A stretch of 64,000 nt of DNA from Bimuria novae-zelandiae CBS 107.79 (GCA_010015655.1 ML976698.1:381439-445438); one strand, 5' to 3'. Shown: positions 22,560-35,191, counted from the stretch's first letter. A program made the numbers and translations. The notes: generated by a model not told the origin, from the letters alone.

Positions 22560-24234
22560 TTCCAAGAAGAATACTCACAAGAGCTTCTTAGTTTGGAGTT
22601 AAATTAAGCGTAGGCCAGGCTTATAACTATAAGAGATAAGTAGAGTAGTATTTAGAAATAAGAGACTAAGTTAATTATAACAAGCTAACTAAAGGATCCC
22701 TTAAGTACGAGGACCGTAGTCAGCAGCTAGTCTACATAAGATTAGTTATATCATGTAACAGTGTTGAATGCGATACCACCTACACTAACAATACGGTAAG
22801 TCTTCAAACCTATCCTCTCTACCTTGAATATATGTTTTGCTGATACGTTTGTAAGGAATACCTTCCCTCTCCCTAAAATCATCTATAACGAGACTCACAA
22901 CTTCAGCCCACAAGTCATCCTCCTTAGGGTACTATTCCACCATTAGGCATTCGCAGCGTACAACCTAACATCCCTAGAGGAGTTAAGTAGGCTTTATATC
23001 CCGCCAGGCCGCAATAAGCTACGTCTACGCCTTAATTGAAAATTAGACTACATCCCGATATTTCAAAAAGCTATAAAAACTCCAAATGGTTAGGTTATTT
23101 CTCCCGACGAACCTCTTCCCTACTCCACCTTGCTACCCTGGATTAGAGACCTAGGGCAGATTACGGGGTTTGCGCAAGTCACTCGCCCCTATTCGCTAAG
23201 ATATGCCGGTGGGAAAGCTTTTAATGATAACGGTAAGCTCTGCGAGCTGGCCGTAGGCAAGATGCATGACTGACGTAGTGAATAGGCAACGTTAGCGAGG
23301 CGATGCAGAACCTGATGATGGGGCACGCTAGCATAGGGGTTTCTTAAAGCATTACCTCTCACGACGCGTCACGGTTGATACGCAGGCTGTCGTGCGGGGT
23401 ATCCAGCCCCAGGACGCACTGATGCGGGCGGCTTGTACCATGAGTCGTTCGATCGATCATCGCCGGCCACGACGGCTTACACCTGCATAATCCGCATCTG
23501 TAAACGATTATCTAGCAATTTATCTTTTGCTTAACTAACGAGAGTAACTTAGACGTTCTCTTAAACACCTAATAAAATATTTAAAGTACCAAGAGCTGAA
23601 CCGCGTAATTAATTAGGAAAGACAGCGCAAGCGGCATACAATTCTACAGGATATGAAGGAGCGTTGGGAGTATAGACAGCCAGTGCGTGACGTGGAGCAG
23701 CAGCTTGCTGGCGTCGAGATTGAGAACGACCTCAAGGAGGTGCATAGTGACCGGCTCCCGGCACAGAAGGAATTGGTTGACGCTATCTGGGCGCCTGCGG
23801 GATGCAATCTGGAAGAAGAGATACAAAGGCGGAATAAGGCCATCCGCGCCGTTGCGCGGTATTGCGGAATCGAGGAAGGTGGCATGCACCCATCCCGGTC
23901 GAAACGATTGAGCGGCCGCATCACTCCGCCAGGCAAAAGCGAAGCTGATGCCCAGCTGAACCTCGACGAAAAAGCGCTGGAAGCCGCGAAGGTGGCAGTG
24001 TACAAGGAGACGAGGTCGAGAGTATGTTTTGTTTGCCTAGGCAACGAGAATCTTCCTACGGAACTGCACACATACTCGTTTCATACCTCAGGGGATCTTA
24101 GTAAACATTTCAAGAGGAAACACCTGCAGCATATCAAGGAAGTGGATCAGCTTCGCTGTAATCTCTGTCAAATGTCTCAAGGACAAAATGCACTTACAGC
24201 GACATGCATATGATGTCCACGGTACCGTCTCGTA
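22560..24234 (+). pseudogene. DUF3435 (FluG-domain) tyrosine recombinase, C-terminal two thirds, broken
   Basis: DUF3435 proteins are fungal tyrosine recombinases; the family includes the captains that move Starship elements. Visible in order: FADTFVRNTFPLPKIIYNE (about 22830), IPPGRNKLRLRLN and IPIFQKAIKTPNG (22995-23090), ISPDEPLPYSTLLPWIRDLG (23100), TRPYSLRY with a likely catalytic Arg (23180), NLMMGHASIGV with the catalytic His (about 23310), LKHYLSRRV with the candidate nucleophile Tyr (23345), IQPQDALMRAACTMSRSID (23400), a charged QERQRKRH...DMKERWEY region, then a C-terminal zinc-finger part (CFVCLGNENLP...GDLSKHFKRKHL, 24025-24130; MHLQRHAYDVHGTVS to stop 24234). Breaks: a missing base in IGV(F)LKHY near 23340, a shift near 22930, RIP-like stops before 22800, and a missing base near 24180. 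One fungal intron sits at 23233-23285. The N-terminal start is not recognisable. No cargo or element ends were identified. Confidence 0.8.
23233..23285 (+). other. Spliceosomal intron in DUF3435 remnant
   Basis: 53 bp, GTAAGC donor, CTGAC branch-like site at 23269-23273, ATAG acceptor. Splicing joins NDNG to NVSEAMQNLMM in frame, exactly where the conserved protein is continuous. Confidence 0.75.
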
Positions 24235-24727
24235 AGTGTACATCCACGTGGTGCACCCAACCCAACCCAACGACTCCGACCTGTGTCTCCCCGCTCTAGT
24301 ACAACGAACATTCAGATATTGCAGGACGATAACTAATATCCGTTGGGATTCCAATTTGGAGGACGGAGTTGGGTGGGGGGACTACCGGTCTGGTCGTCTT
24401 CGACGAAATCTCAGGAACAGTCATTAAAAGCGCCTTTTGAGGCTTTCGCCCTGCGATTATCAAACATGCGCATCAGACTTCCCAGCAGAATTGTCTTTCA
24501 TTGGCACTTTTAGCTTAGATTGCCGGCTCAAGACGTAACATTCCGGCGCGATGAACTAGACCTAGACCGAGAACGACGCCTTGCTTGCAGAATAAGAACA
24601 AACTCAAGACCATGCAAAAGTTCACCAAAAGCCAGTCCATCGACTCCCGCACCCACGCTAATGCCTCAAGTTAACGGGAGAATTAGTTTTCTTGCAGGTG
24701 ATAGACAAGAATTGAGGAGGCCTTTGT

Positions 24728-24982
24728 TCATGTTCTAATACGAATATATTTAAAGTGTTTGCCATTGTGGTATTGGCGATAGTCGGCAATAAATAATTGC
24801 TCCGGTACTCCGCATCTACCAAGTATCTCATCGGCCTTCAAATAGCGTAACGGGCCTGGACTGATGCTCTGTGTACGGTACAGCAGTACAGCCGTGTGGC
24901 TCCACGGGAAGCCCTCGGCGTGATTGCGGGTACCTCTGCTGGACCCCGTAAGAGTGTGCACGGTGATCAATTTTGTGTCCAT
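24728..24982 (-). CDS. Possible small protein, 84 aa, unknown
   Basis: ATG at 24982 to a stop at 24728 on the minus strand. The product contains NHAEGFPWSHTAVLLYRTQS and ADYRQYHNGKHFKYIRI, a composition that looks like protein rather than noise, with aromatic residues and no low complexity. No family recognised, no signal peptide. It may be an exon of a larger decayed gene. Confidence 0.3.
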   Translation of the reverse strand: MDTKLITVHTLTGSSRGTRNHAEGFPWSHTAVLLYRTQSISPGPLRYLKADEILGRCGVPEQLFIADYRQYHNGKHFKYIRIRT

Positions 24983-25613
24983 TCTCTGTCACGGTTTATG
25001 GCTCTTACCCTATGAGATGGGTACTCCTACCCTCGCTTGGTTGCTACTCACCTTTCTGAGAGTGGTATACCTGTCTAGGACTAGCGTTGTTTGTGCCTGC
25101 GCACCTATATCTTCTGTAGCTCCTAGATAGTACAACTTCAGTTCAATTCTACAATTTTTTCCACTGCGTACTGTCCGCTCTGCTCACCGCGACATTCTCT
25201 AACTTAGATCGGACACGAATCTAAGCTGGGAAGCCCTCGGCTCGTTCAGCAGTCAACGTGTTGAAATACTTCTCAAAGACAGTGCTGTGGGTGTGGTTAT
25301 GAGGGGGAAGGAATTCAAAGAGCCTCGTCGAGGACAACACCTAATTACATAGTGGAGCCAATATAAGCAAGGTGCAAGCCGAACAAGCACACTAACTGAT
25401 ACGATCCGCCTTTGAGCTGAGACTCTGGTCAAACGGGAGATTAAAGAGGGGATGATCATTTGAATCCTGGCTTATCGTAATCTTAACATTCTTAATAACG
25501 CATACTTAAAGTACGCTCAGGTTCTCGATTAACAATGCCCTGCCAGTATACACATTCTTTATCTTACTAAATCAGATCACAAGGTGGGCAAGAAGCAGCA
25601 CACTAAAAGTCTG

Positions 25614-25901
25614 TTATAAAGCTGCCTTGGAGTTCATATTTCTCCCGAATCTGTTTTCTTTGACCCCTCTGACTTCCAACGTGTCGGAAGCAGAGCCACT
25701 TGCAGCACTGTTGTCTTTCTCAGTGTCGTAGCGAATATCTATGAAGAGTGATATACCGCCCAATTGCAGACTGAATACCCTTCCATGTTTCCATCGTTCT
25801 TTAAGCGGTGATGAGTTCGACCAAAGATACAGCACGGACAGAATATTCCAAAACAGCCTATGCGGGATAAGCTTCATCTCAATGTAGAAGGCTATGCTCA
25901 C
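25614..25901 (-). CDS. Possible small protein, 95 aa, unknown
   Basis: Minus-strand frame with a hydrophobic N-terminus (IAFYIEMKLIPHRLFWNILS, VLYLW) that could be one membrane segment, followed by LKERWKHGRVFSLQLGGISL and a polar tail. Unsupported by family recognition; it may be the last exon of a membrane-protein gene or a remnant. Confidence 0.27.
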   Translation of the reverse strand: MSIAFYIEMKLIPHRLFWNILSVLYLWSNSSPLKERWKHGRVFSLQLGGISLFIDIRYDTEKDNSAASGSASDTLEVRGVKENRFGRNMNSKAAL

Positions 25902-27501
25902 CAGTTGACAACGGGCTCAAGAAATCATATCCAGGGCTATTCCATTTCGACATCGTGAAAGTTTTGACAAAGATGCCAAGGGCTCTGGATCAGTTCTTAT
26001 ATCATTTCCCACTTTTGAGGCCTCTATATATAGATTCTATTTTAGTCAATAAGATGGCCCAGATTTGGTCTCACGTATGGGTCTGACATTTAAATCCAGA
26101 TATTTCGCATTGTTCCTATTCTCGAACTCAGGCATGAGCAGCAAATTTCGCACAAGCGCTTTCTCTTAGGCTAGAGTTAGGTATTGCTGGCTCTATTTCT
26201 TTTCCCGTCTTGGGCGTCGTCCCTGAGCGCGATGATGGACTATGGTTGAAGCAGCGAAGCGCTTAGTGCCCTCAGCTTGTGGAGCGGAGTAGTCGATGGC
26301 TTAGGGACTGAAGAGACGCTGCGAACATCACCATCTCAGACACCTTCCGATAGGGCAATTTTCGATGAAATTTCTTTGCACAGTCTATACATTGTTACAA
26401 CAGAGGAGTGCGTTTGTGATTTCCACGTGCAGTGATGCTTGTGAGTCGCCTCAGGCACAAATGCGATCGCTCAGCCTTGTTTGCACCAGCCTCGCACTTT
26501 ATTCAACGCTGCATTTCCTTCTAAAGGCGTTGGACCTGTTCTTCGCCACTCTAACACTTGCTTAGGCTGCGCTTGACTTCAATGCCATATCTCCTCATCT
26601 AATTAATGGTAGCGCATCACATAGCAAAAGCTCACCTGCATCGTCTAGCCAACGGAATGCCTGCTAGTGCTATCTATCTATTAGCTCAGCCTGCCCAGTA
26701 ATCGGGGCGCTCTTCATACTAATTACATACACAAACGTCGAACGTACCACGCAATGCGACTCATCTGTGTAAAGGATGACGACAGCCTCTCCTTAACAAC
26801 TAACTTCATCCAAGATAAAGATATACCTCTTTACGCGATACTCTCGCACACTGAGGAGGAGGTCAGGAAGTAACATACGATGACTTCAAGGGCAATAAAG
26901 AGAGGTTGGCGGAAGATCGAATTCTGCATACGCCAAGTCAGGTAAGATAACTTGTGTCACTTCTGGATAGACACCTGCTGCGCCAGGAATGTCGCCCAGG
27001 TTCAAACGCCCTACTAAAGGGCAGTCATTGGCCGCCAGAATTGATAGGCATTAAAGAACCGAACCGGAGAAAGCGTACTGTATTGCTACTGGTTCGGCTT
27101 CTTCGTTTCTTCTGAAGCTGTCTTTTGGTTGAGCTTGAAATGGCCTAAATAGAGGCCAGAAGATGAACCACACTCAAATTTTCTGCTGTGTAGGTTTTGA
27201 CAACCACGTGACGAGGAATTTACGAATGTTGAACAATAGAATAGAGTGTGTTTAGAGGGACTGTATGTAAGGCAGTCAAACTCATTTTTCCAGCCAAGAC
27301 GAGCTTTCTTACCGTACAATGTATGGTTATGAGATTGCGCACAACACATCAGACTACAGTCTAGGTGATGTTAACTATACTTGGATACCTTAACAAAAAG
27401 GCATTTTAGTTAGAGATGAGGCTGTGTAAGCGCAACCGAGAATACTGCAACAATTTATGATCATTCATCGCAACATTCTTACTCCTTTACGAATCCTTGC
27501 A

Positions 27502-29645
27502 CTATTTCTTGCTCCGCCTTATGCGTTTGCTCGTTTTTTTATTGGCATATTCCTCCAAAAGTCGTTTCCTCCTTTCTTCCGAGTGTGAGGCTATAAAATC
27601 CTCCTCTACACTGGACATTATTCTATGGAATTTATGAACTGTTGATATGAAATTCTCAGTAATGACCTCATTGTGTACCTTGGCATAGTGTCGTATGGCC
27701 TCTTCCGGCGAGAACAGAGCATAGCCAGGATAATTTTCGGTTCGGCACCGGCCAACTTGACATCTGAAGAATGCTTCCCCTGGCTGTTCTTCGATGCAGA
27801 TCTTAGTTAATAGTTTGGCCGATTTTTCCTGGAGCGTAGCTTTGAAATCCTCTCCGAAGCTTTCTGCCCAAGCAGGCGCTTTAAAGGCAACAGTCATCCC
27901 ACAGGTCGCAAAGTCTTTGCCTAAGGTGAAGCGTAAGACGCTTGCATCCTTAGCCCAGACTGCGCGACCGAAACTATGCCAAGCATGAAGATGACGGATG
28001 ACATAGCGACGAAAAGTCGTGACACCCCACTCGTGGATCTGGTCCACTAAATGAAGGAGTTCCCAAGCACTTCGTTCATTCGCGATACGGCCGCTCCAGA
28101 TCCTTTGATATAACTAACCCGTCGATATGCATTAGTGGATTGGTTCATGACGTGATGCAGGTGTATATACATACATAGACAGTGTTGCTCATACCAGGGT
28201 GGCCTGCATGTTCTCGCTTCAGACGCGGTCGCCTATAGCCTACCATTACATGCCACTGTGCTCCAAACGAAGTGAGCGCAAAAACTTGGGCGTTTTGGCT
28301 CCCATCAAATTGGTAGTCGCGTTTTTCTGCATCTGGCGGGCCGGGAACGCGAGCGAGAGCATCCAGCATATCTAGATAAGTTGCCCCGGCGGCACAAGCT
28401 TGATGTCGAGCCTCACGAGGGTCGCCACTCCAACCTTTCGCTTCGTACACGGCAAATGGGAATACTAAATCAGCCTCACCACAACGTGGATCTGAAATAA
28501 GCCCGCAGTATCGATGCAATGCAAGAGCTTGTAGTCTTTCGGCATCCAATTCATACGATGCGACAACATTCTGGTAGTGCCCTGGGCGAAATGTTGCTAG
28601 CCCAAATGATGCATCAGGTATTCGCTTTGCAAAGCCAGCTTTGCCAGTTAACGTGCATGATACTGGATGAACTTCAGGAATCGCCGCGTAATACTCTCGC
28701 TTGTCCCTAATCCCACATTGAAATTAGCATCACTCTATTTGGCGTCCCGGGAATACGCAAAGACTTACACAGCAAGAGCTGGATCATTTCTCATCTGACC
28801 AAAGACATCGGCCCAGGCGTCCGCTTCCCAGGCATACTCGGTCTTATTCCAGCGTTCATTGTCCAGAGTGTGCCGCAAAAGTTGTCTGGCTCGTTCTCGA
28901 CGATGGTGTTCTGTAGGGCTATCAAACATAGCGTCTTCAACAGTTGGTATCCACAGATCGTGATCCGCGGTCACCCAATGAGGAGAGTAGTAATGACGAT
29001 AATAGATCCCGCGCGCATTCCAGCTCCAGTCACGTCTAAATCTTTCAAAGTTGAATGGTGGCCAGGCTAGCCCGGGTTGGAGATAACTGTCAAGTATGTC
29101 AGCATATGATCTTGGTTGGGGTCGACATCATACGTATCGCAGTAGACGAAGGATCACTCAATCGCACCTTCGATATTGTCCTCGTTTGTTTCTAGCATGT
29201 GCTCCATATCCACGAGCTCCGTTATGATAGAAACGGCCTTGACCTCTATATGGTCATTTCTCTTTGATTTAGGCCATTGCCGTATGACGCTCCTCAAATC
29301 AGCCATTTTTTTCTGGTAATTGATTCGATAGTTCTCAACATCGATATCGAGAGGGAATTCAGCCTCCGATAGCGCGCAAATAAAGTCGTCAATTTCGTCC
29401 GGATGTCGTCTCCAAGGCCCATCTGGAAATCTCAACACATCAAGTTGCTCTTCCTTAAGCTTTTCACTCTCAGTAGGCCCCCGAAGTCGAAGGACGGGTG
29501 GCATCGGCGCGGACATGGGTTGCTGCGGCGAGGACTCGGGTGACTTCGGGGAAGACTCGGGTGACTTTGAGGAGGGCTTGGTTGTCATAGACTTATCCAT
29601 AATTGCTTTGGATATAGCCCATCTAAAAAAGTTACGAAAGTTCAC
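27502..29645 (-). CDS. PD-(D/E)XK nuclease-like protein, four exons, 639 aa
   Basis: Minus-strand gene with exons 29645-29168, 29066-28769, 28706-28175 and 28113-27502; the 1,920 nt total is exactly in frame. Introns are 101, 62 and 61 bp: weak GTGCGA/CTAG, strong GTAAGT/TTAG with TGCTAAT branch, and GTATGT/TTAG. The N-terminus has a Ser/Pro/Lys low-complexity stretch. The middle holds WPPFNFERFRRDWSWNARG and, at residues 338-349, ADLVFPFAVYEAKGW, the D...ExK core of a PD-(D/E)XK nuclease fold. Then FALTSFGAQWHVMVGYRRPR and LYQRIWSGR lead to a C-terminal C-x4-C-x18-H-x4-H putative zinc finger (residues 554-583) and a basic tail (KKTSKRIRRSKK), likely nuclear targeting. It resembles large fungal families annotated only as PD-(D/E)XK nuclease-like. 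Natural substrate unknown. The start could also be a downstream Met (MDKSMTT). No breaks seen. Confidence 0.8.
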
Positions 29646-30308
29646 CGGGTACTTGTATAAATGTCAATTTGCGCACACAAGCAAAACACCAGGCTGACGT
29701 GCCGTTGTGGCACAGTGTTTCATTCAGTCAGAGCACAAGGGCCTGAAACAATTAGAGTGCAGACGCCACAATTCCTGTTGACACACTTCTCTTGAACAGG
29801 CATTGACTGGTAAGAAGAAAAGTATACAACAACTTCTTGGTCCGCAAAAGGCCGAGATGGTATGCAGCTAAGACCGCAGGATCTTAATTTGGATAAGTAT
29901 AAAAGTTGGCCCCAATCTGATGCTGGCCCCAATCTGATGCACAACTGAGTCATAGGAAACATGCCCGTTCAGGAAGGTGGACGCAAAGAATTGCACTGTC
30001 ACGAGAGCAATGAGTATAGACGTCCGAGCTCGAGGTGAGCTGGATTGATATTACTACGTTCGGCATCTGCGTGTAGGTACAAGACGTTAGATAAGGAAGA
30101 AAGGTTCTCTCTCCCCTATCCAGCGTGGATCTATCTATCTCGCTTAGCCAGGTGCTCGCCCTTAGGCGGGTAAATCATTTTTGCCGATGGCGACGACCCC
30201 AGCTCCGAAGAATTTCAGGCTTGGCATGGTCTGCGCCACGCGGTCAGCTCATCGCGTTCCAGCCGTGTTGCTAACGTTTGTTACTGCTATTGCAAAGTCG
30301 GCCTCCGC
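29646..30308. other. Upstream region of nuclease-like gene; no other gene seen
   Basis: RIP-free. Contains a perfect 17-bp tandem pair (29907-29940, TGGCCCCAATCTGATGC twice). It ends abruptly at TA-rich DNA near 30309. The promoter of the minus-strand gene should lie at its left end; no defined motif recognised. Confidence 0.4.
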
Positions 30309-30965
30309 GCTTAAAAAGCTAGTTAATTAAGGTATATAAGAAGTCTTTATAACCTATCCTTTTTACTAATAGTTAAGACAAGTATAATAATAGCTTATAG
30401 GCGTTATTTAATACTAAATTAAGTAAAAAGTAGAGTAAAGGATGCTAGATACGCTATTTAGCTTATTAAATAAAGTAGTAGCTTTTATACTAATTAAATT
30501 AATTAACCTCGCTCTTATAGGTATTATAATTATCTATTATTATTAGTATTTTTATTAACTTAATAAGCTTATTGCTAAAGGCGTCTATAAAGATCTTTTT
30601 ATTATTTAATACTATTTTAGAGCGTTAACGAAGCTTTTAGACGTACTAAGTAGCTATATAAAAGTTAATACTATACTAAAAAATAACGTTAATACTTATA
30701 ATCTATAATTATACTAGTAAAAGAATAACTTAATTATCTTTTAGGCTAGCCTTAGTACTTTCTTTAACGCTAATAGCGTCTAATATATTTCTTTTTACTT
30801 TAGGGACTACTAAGTATGTGTTTTAAGACGTATAAAATTACTATTAAAGCGCTTTTTAGATAGCTTTTTACAGGCGATAGGTGCGCTACTTATCTAGAGT
30901 TCTACCTTTATAACCTGCTTAAAAATCTCCTCTATTATTATTTTTATTATCTTAATAGTCCCGGC
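30309..30965 (-). pseudogene. piggyBac-like transposase remnant (DDE_Tnp_1_7), RIP-mutated
   Basis: Minus-strand reading through stops gives a C-terminal piggyBac pattern: EVN.FN.YKSYYFI, R..RI.HPLLYFLLNLVLNNA and GYKDFLYTLIN.LFKRGG, corresponding to the GVD..DQ..SYY and FY.LLD...NAY blocks. Only the last third is present, truncated at the junction with gypsy element 2. Assignment is from pattern memory and moderately secure. Confidence 0.5.
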
Positions 30966-31069
30966 ACAACTAACGCCTTTAAATCTAAAGTTTACTATAT
31001 ACCACTTAGGGATGGAACTAGTAAGAAATTAATAATTATAAAAATATTACCTTACAAGATGGCAAGGAT

Positions 31070-34060
31070 CTATAAGAAGGACCATTAAATAGTAGAAGTT
31101 ATATAGATAAGGAAGAGTAAGCTCCAGAAGGAGGGACAAGAAACTCTATCTATACCTAAGGAGTATAAAGATTTCGCAGAGCTATTCTATAAACAAGACA
31201 GCGAAACACTCCCAAAACCCTAGGAATAGGATCATAAGATCTACTTATAAGAAAGTATAAAACTATCCCCTAAATAACTATTACTATTATCGCGAGACTA
31301 ATAAGAATAGTTAGTAAAACAGTTAAAGAAAAACTTTAAAAGGAAGTTTATATAACTAAGTAAAAGCTTAATAGCTTTTGTTATACTATTTGTGCTAAAA
31401 AAGATAAGAGATTATAATTATACGTAAAATTTAGATAGCTAAATAATAAATAATAAAGAACTACTACCTCTTACTACTAATAATAGAGCTTATAGATTAG
31501 CTCTAAAAAGCTAAGTCGTTTATAAAGTTTAATATATGAAATAGATTCTACTAGATACACATAACTGAAAGACACGAATAGATAATAGTATTTTAAATAT
31601 AATATAGGTTATTTAAATTTATAGTTATGCCTATAGGACTAACAAATGTCCATGCTATATTCTAAGTGGTGGTAAATAAGGCATTGTACGAATACCTGAA
31701 TGTATTCTATATAGTATATCAAGAAAATATTTTAATATATTTAGAAGACACGGTTAAGGAGCACATATAACGCTTACGATAGGTGCTAGCCAAGATAAAA
31801 GAATATAGACTACTCCTTTTCCTAAATACATATAAATTCTACACGAGAAGAATAAAATACCTTAAATTAATAATTTTAAAAAATGGGCGTTAAATTAAAC
31901 CTAAAGAAGGTGTCTATAGTATAATCATAGTTATAACTTAAGTTAGTAAAAGGCGTCTAATCCTTCCTAAAATTTACTAATTTCTACTAAAAGTTAATTA
32001 AGAACTCTATTTTAAGATTACGGCACCCCTAATAGAGATTACTAAAAAAGAAGTAAAATTTAAGTAAGAAAAGAAATAGTAAAAAGCTTTTAAGAAGCTT
32101 AAAAAGCTCGTTCTTTTAGTATCCCTCCTATAAATACATAACCTAGAGAAACCTATAAGGGTTAAAATAAATATATTAGACTACGCACTAGGAGGAATCC
32201 TTTTATAATAGTATAATAATAGAAAATAGAGACTAGTATTCTAATATTTAAGAAAGTTCTTAGAATAAGAACTTAATTATAACGTTTATAATAAGAAACT
32301 ACTAGGGATAGTAGAGGCCTGTAAATAATAAGAAGCCTAACTTATAAGAGTAAGCTTTAAGATAGAGGTATAAATAAATTACTAAAACCTTACTAGCTTT
32401 ATGTTAACTAAGAAGCTTAATAGGTAATACATATAATAGGCAGAATCTTTAGCGAATTTTAACTTTACTATATATTATTAACCTGGAACGCTTAATAGCA
32501 TCGCGGACGCTTTAATTAGGAAACTAGATCTTATAAAAGATAAACTTAATTTATATAATATAGTGCTACGTATAAGGAGTAATAGGATAATTAAATATAA
32601 TTAGTTAAAAATTAAGGTCCGCGTAGCTAGCCTACGGTATACGGGACTAGAGATATATAATTTTATGGCTATGGCTAACTTACGATAGAATAGCGCGAGG
32701 AATACGACCTGTTTAAAATAGGATTAATAAAAAATGATAAGATTACAGAGATAGAGTTATCGTAAAACTAGGATATAAAGAAACCTTAATTAGAAGACTA
32801 TACGATCTTAGAGAATAAGGTTACCCTAGTATTAAAGAAATAACACGTTAGATTGTAAATAAATATACTATTCCTAAACTTAAGTAGATAGTAATTAAGG
32901 GTATAAGTAACTGTTTAGCATGTTACAAGGATAAGCTAAAAAGATATATGTCTTATAGACTATTATAATTACTATAAGTAGCTAAACAACCTTAGTAAAG
33001 TATAATAATAGACTTTATAGTAAAGCTCCTAAGATTGCTATAGCTAAGAATAAGGCGAATATATAATACTATTATAATAATAGTAGACTACTTAACTAAA
33101 GTAGCTAAGTTTAGACCTATAGAAAAGTCTATAATAGCAGAAAAACTAGCTTATAAAGTAGATAATATAGTATTCGCGAAACACAAATCACTAAAGGAAT
33201 TTATTATAGATAGAGATAAGCGCGTTACGTCTAAGTACTAGAATACTTTTATAGTAGCTCTAGGTATTAATTAAAAGCTCTCGACGAGTTTCCATCCCTA
33301 GAATAATAGATAAATAAAATATACGAATTAGATCCTAGAATAGTATTTATAATTCTACGTTAATAAATAATAGGATAATTAGGTAGAGCTACTACTAATA
33401 GCATAACTAGTATGTAATAGCACGAGGTTAGGCACGATAAGGTACTTACTACACTATGCTAACTATAGGTATAAGCTAATTACTTATTAAGACCTAAGGG
33501 ATATAGAAAGCATTTCCATAAAAACCTAAATAAGGCTTAAAAGATAAAGGAACTTTATAATATTTTATAAAAAAATTTATTTAAAGGGCTCTTACGGTAT
33601 TTAAAAATGCTAATAAGTAAAGGGTTAAGGAACTAATCCATAAAAAAGGGGATAAAGTTTTCCTATTATGAAAAAAAACTGAGGATAAAATAACTTAGCC
33701 GAAAACTAAATTACCTCTAAGTAATCCCTTTTAAAGTATAAGAAACTAAGGTACCTATTATAACTAAGTTACTTTTACTACTAAGTATAAAGATATATCT
33801 TATATTTTATAAGTTATTTTTAGAACTAGCTCCCCTAGAGGCTCCAGTTAAGACCTAGTTAAACCTAAAAGATCATAAATATAAGGTTAAAGAAATTAGG
33901 AACTTAAAGATAATTAAAGGTTAGCCTAAATATTTAGTTAAATAGAAAGGATAGCTAGAATAATACAATACCTAAAAACTAAAAGAAATCCGTACAAACT
34001 ATAAGTTACTAGTATAAAGTTACTATTAGTAGCACCTAAAAAAGGGATAGTATCCTTAAA
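31070..34060 (+). pseudogene. gypsy pol no. 2 (RT-RNase H-integrase-chromodomain), RIP-killed
   Basis: Read through stops: IPKEYKDFAELFYKQDSETL (N-terminal RT), KSVKGVQSFLG, YLKKFL-type RNase H entry, an RNase H motif near 32160 (VKINILDYALGG), integrase core TIDFIVKLL near 33005, DRDKRVTSKYQNTF near 33210, and a chromodomain near 33890-34020 (PKYLVK.KG, YNT.KLKEI). The YLDD region near 31730 has itself decayed. No RIP-free island is visible here, in contrast to element no. 1. Confidence 0.8.
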
Positions 34061-34588
34061 AAAGTTAATAAGAAAGTTAAAATAAAATAAAAAAATAAAA
34101 AAAAATAAAGAAGAATTAGCCTGTAGCTAGCCTAGCTTAGTAAAAAAGTATAAATAGCAATAGTTTAAAAGTAATAGTAGTACCTATACTTTTAAAACCT
34201 CCTTTTTAACGAATCTAGAATAATAGCTATATAAGTATTATAAGAAGCGAAAGCCTGCTCCTCTTCCTCTATTTATATAATCTTTAAATTTAAGAAAGCC
34301 GCCTCTACTTCTGCCTAAAGTAAGGCTACGCACTTTTTACGCTTTATAGCCTAAACCCTCTCTCACTCTTTCTTAGGGACCTAGAGGCTACACTTAGCAT
34401 AAACCGCGATACAGGCAGCACACTACCTAGTAGTAGTATTTATAAAATACTTTAGGATATTCTTCTCTTTATAACGCTTATAACGTATTAGTATTTCTAA
34501 ACTTTAAGCATAAATATAGTTAGTACGCTAATAATAAAACTTAGTTAATAATTATTTTATTACCTTAGGCATAGTTAGGGAGCCTAGA

Positions 34589-35036
34589 TGTTACGGTCCA
34601 GAAGTCGACGGTGGGACGACGAGCCTTATGACGGCATCCGGGCCCCACCTCAGGCTTACGTAACGTCCCAGGCTGTCCTAGACGCCAAGACCATGGGACA
34701 CCGTGGGACCACGTGACCCCGATCACGTGATGTCCCAGGAAATCCCATGGGATCCCACGACACCAGGTTATGGGACATCGTGGGATTCTATAGGACAAGG
34801 AGGATATATATACAGGACAGTTTCCTTTGTTATGCTTCTTATAGTTAACTTACATATCTTTTGTACAAGTACGTTTTCCTATATAAACTAATAGTTATTT
34901 TATTTTACTATAAGATTAAATTATTTAGCCTCGCGCTAAGTGTCGCATTCACTTATACTATTAAATAATTTGTAAAGCACCACGATACCTTACCGCCCTA
35001 ACCTGGATCGGAACAAGGTGTGAGAGCCTTATAACA
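34589..35036 (+). repeat. Solo LTR inserted in gypsy element no. 2
   Basis: 448 bp from TGTTACGGTCC to CCTTATAACA, flanked by CTAGA (34584-34588) and CTAGG (35037-35041), a near-perfect 5-bp duplication. No internal element sequence. Its first 210 bp are RIP-free and rich in GTCCCA/TGGGAC hexamers in both orientations; the 3' part is RIP-mutated and matches the LTR at 6165-6625. Confidence 0.8.
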
Positions 35037-35191
35037 CTAGGGAAATTTAGAGGAAAATATAATAAGACTCTACAAGGGGACGTGCTTACCTTTATACTTA
35101 AATAACTAATACTATATAAGACGCGCAACGCAACCCTATAATAAAATATAAAAATAAAGTATTAGAATAATAATTCTAAAGGGGGGGATAA

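Larger units (their letters stand above)
24235..27501. other. RIP-free intergenic DNA, weak open frames only
   Basis: Normal CA/TG content. Two minus-strand frames are possible small genes and are listed separately. Elsewhere I see no domain, RNA gene or repeat. The region separates the DUF3435 remnant from the nuclease-like gene. Confidence 0.4.

Noticed and set aside
22560..30308. Intact Starship element
   Set aside because: Only a broken captain-family gene is present; no element ends, target repeat or typical cargo set could be identified in the window.
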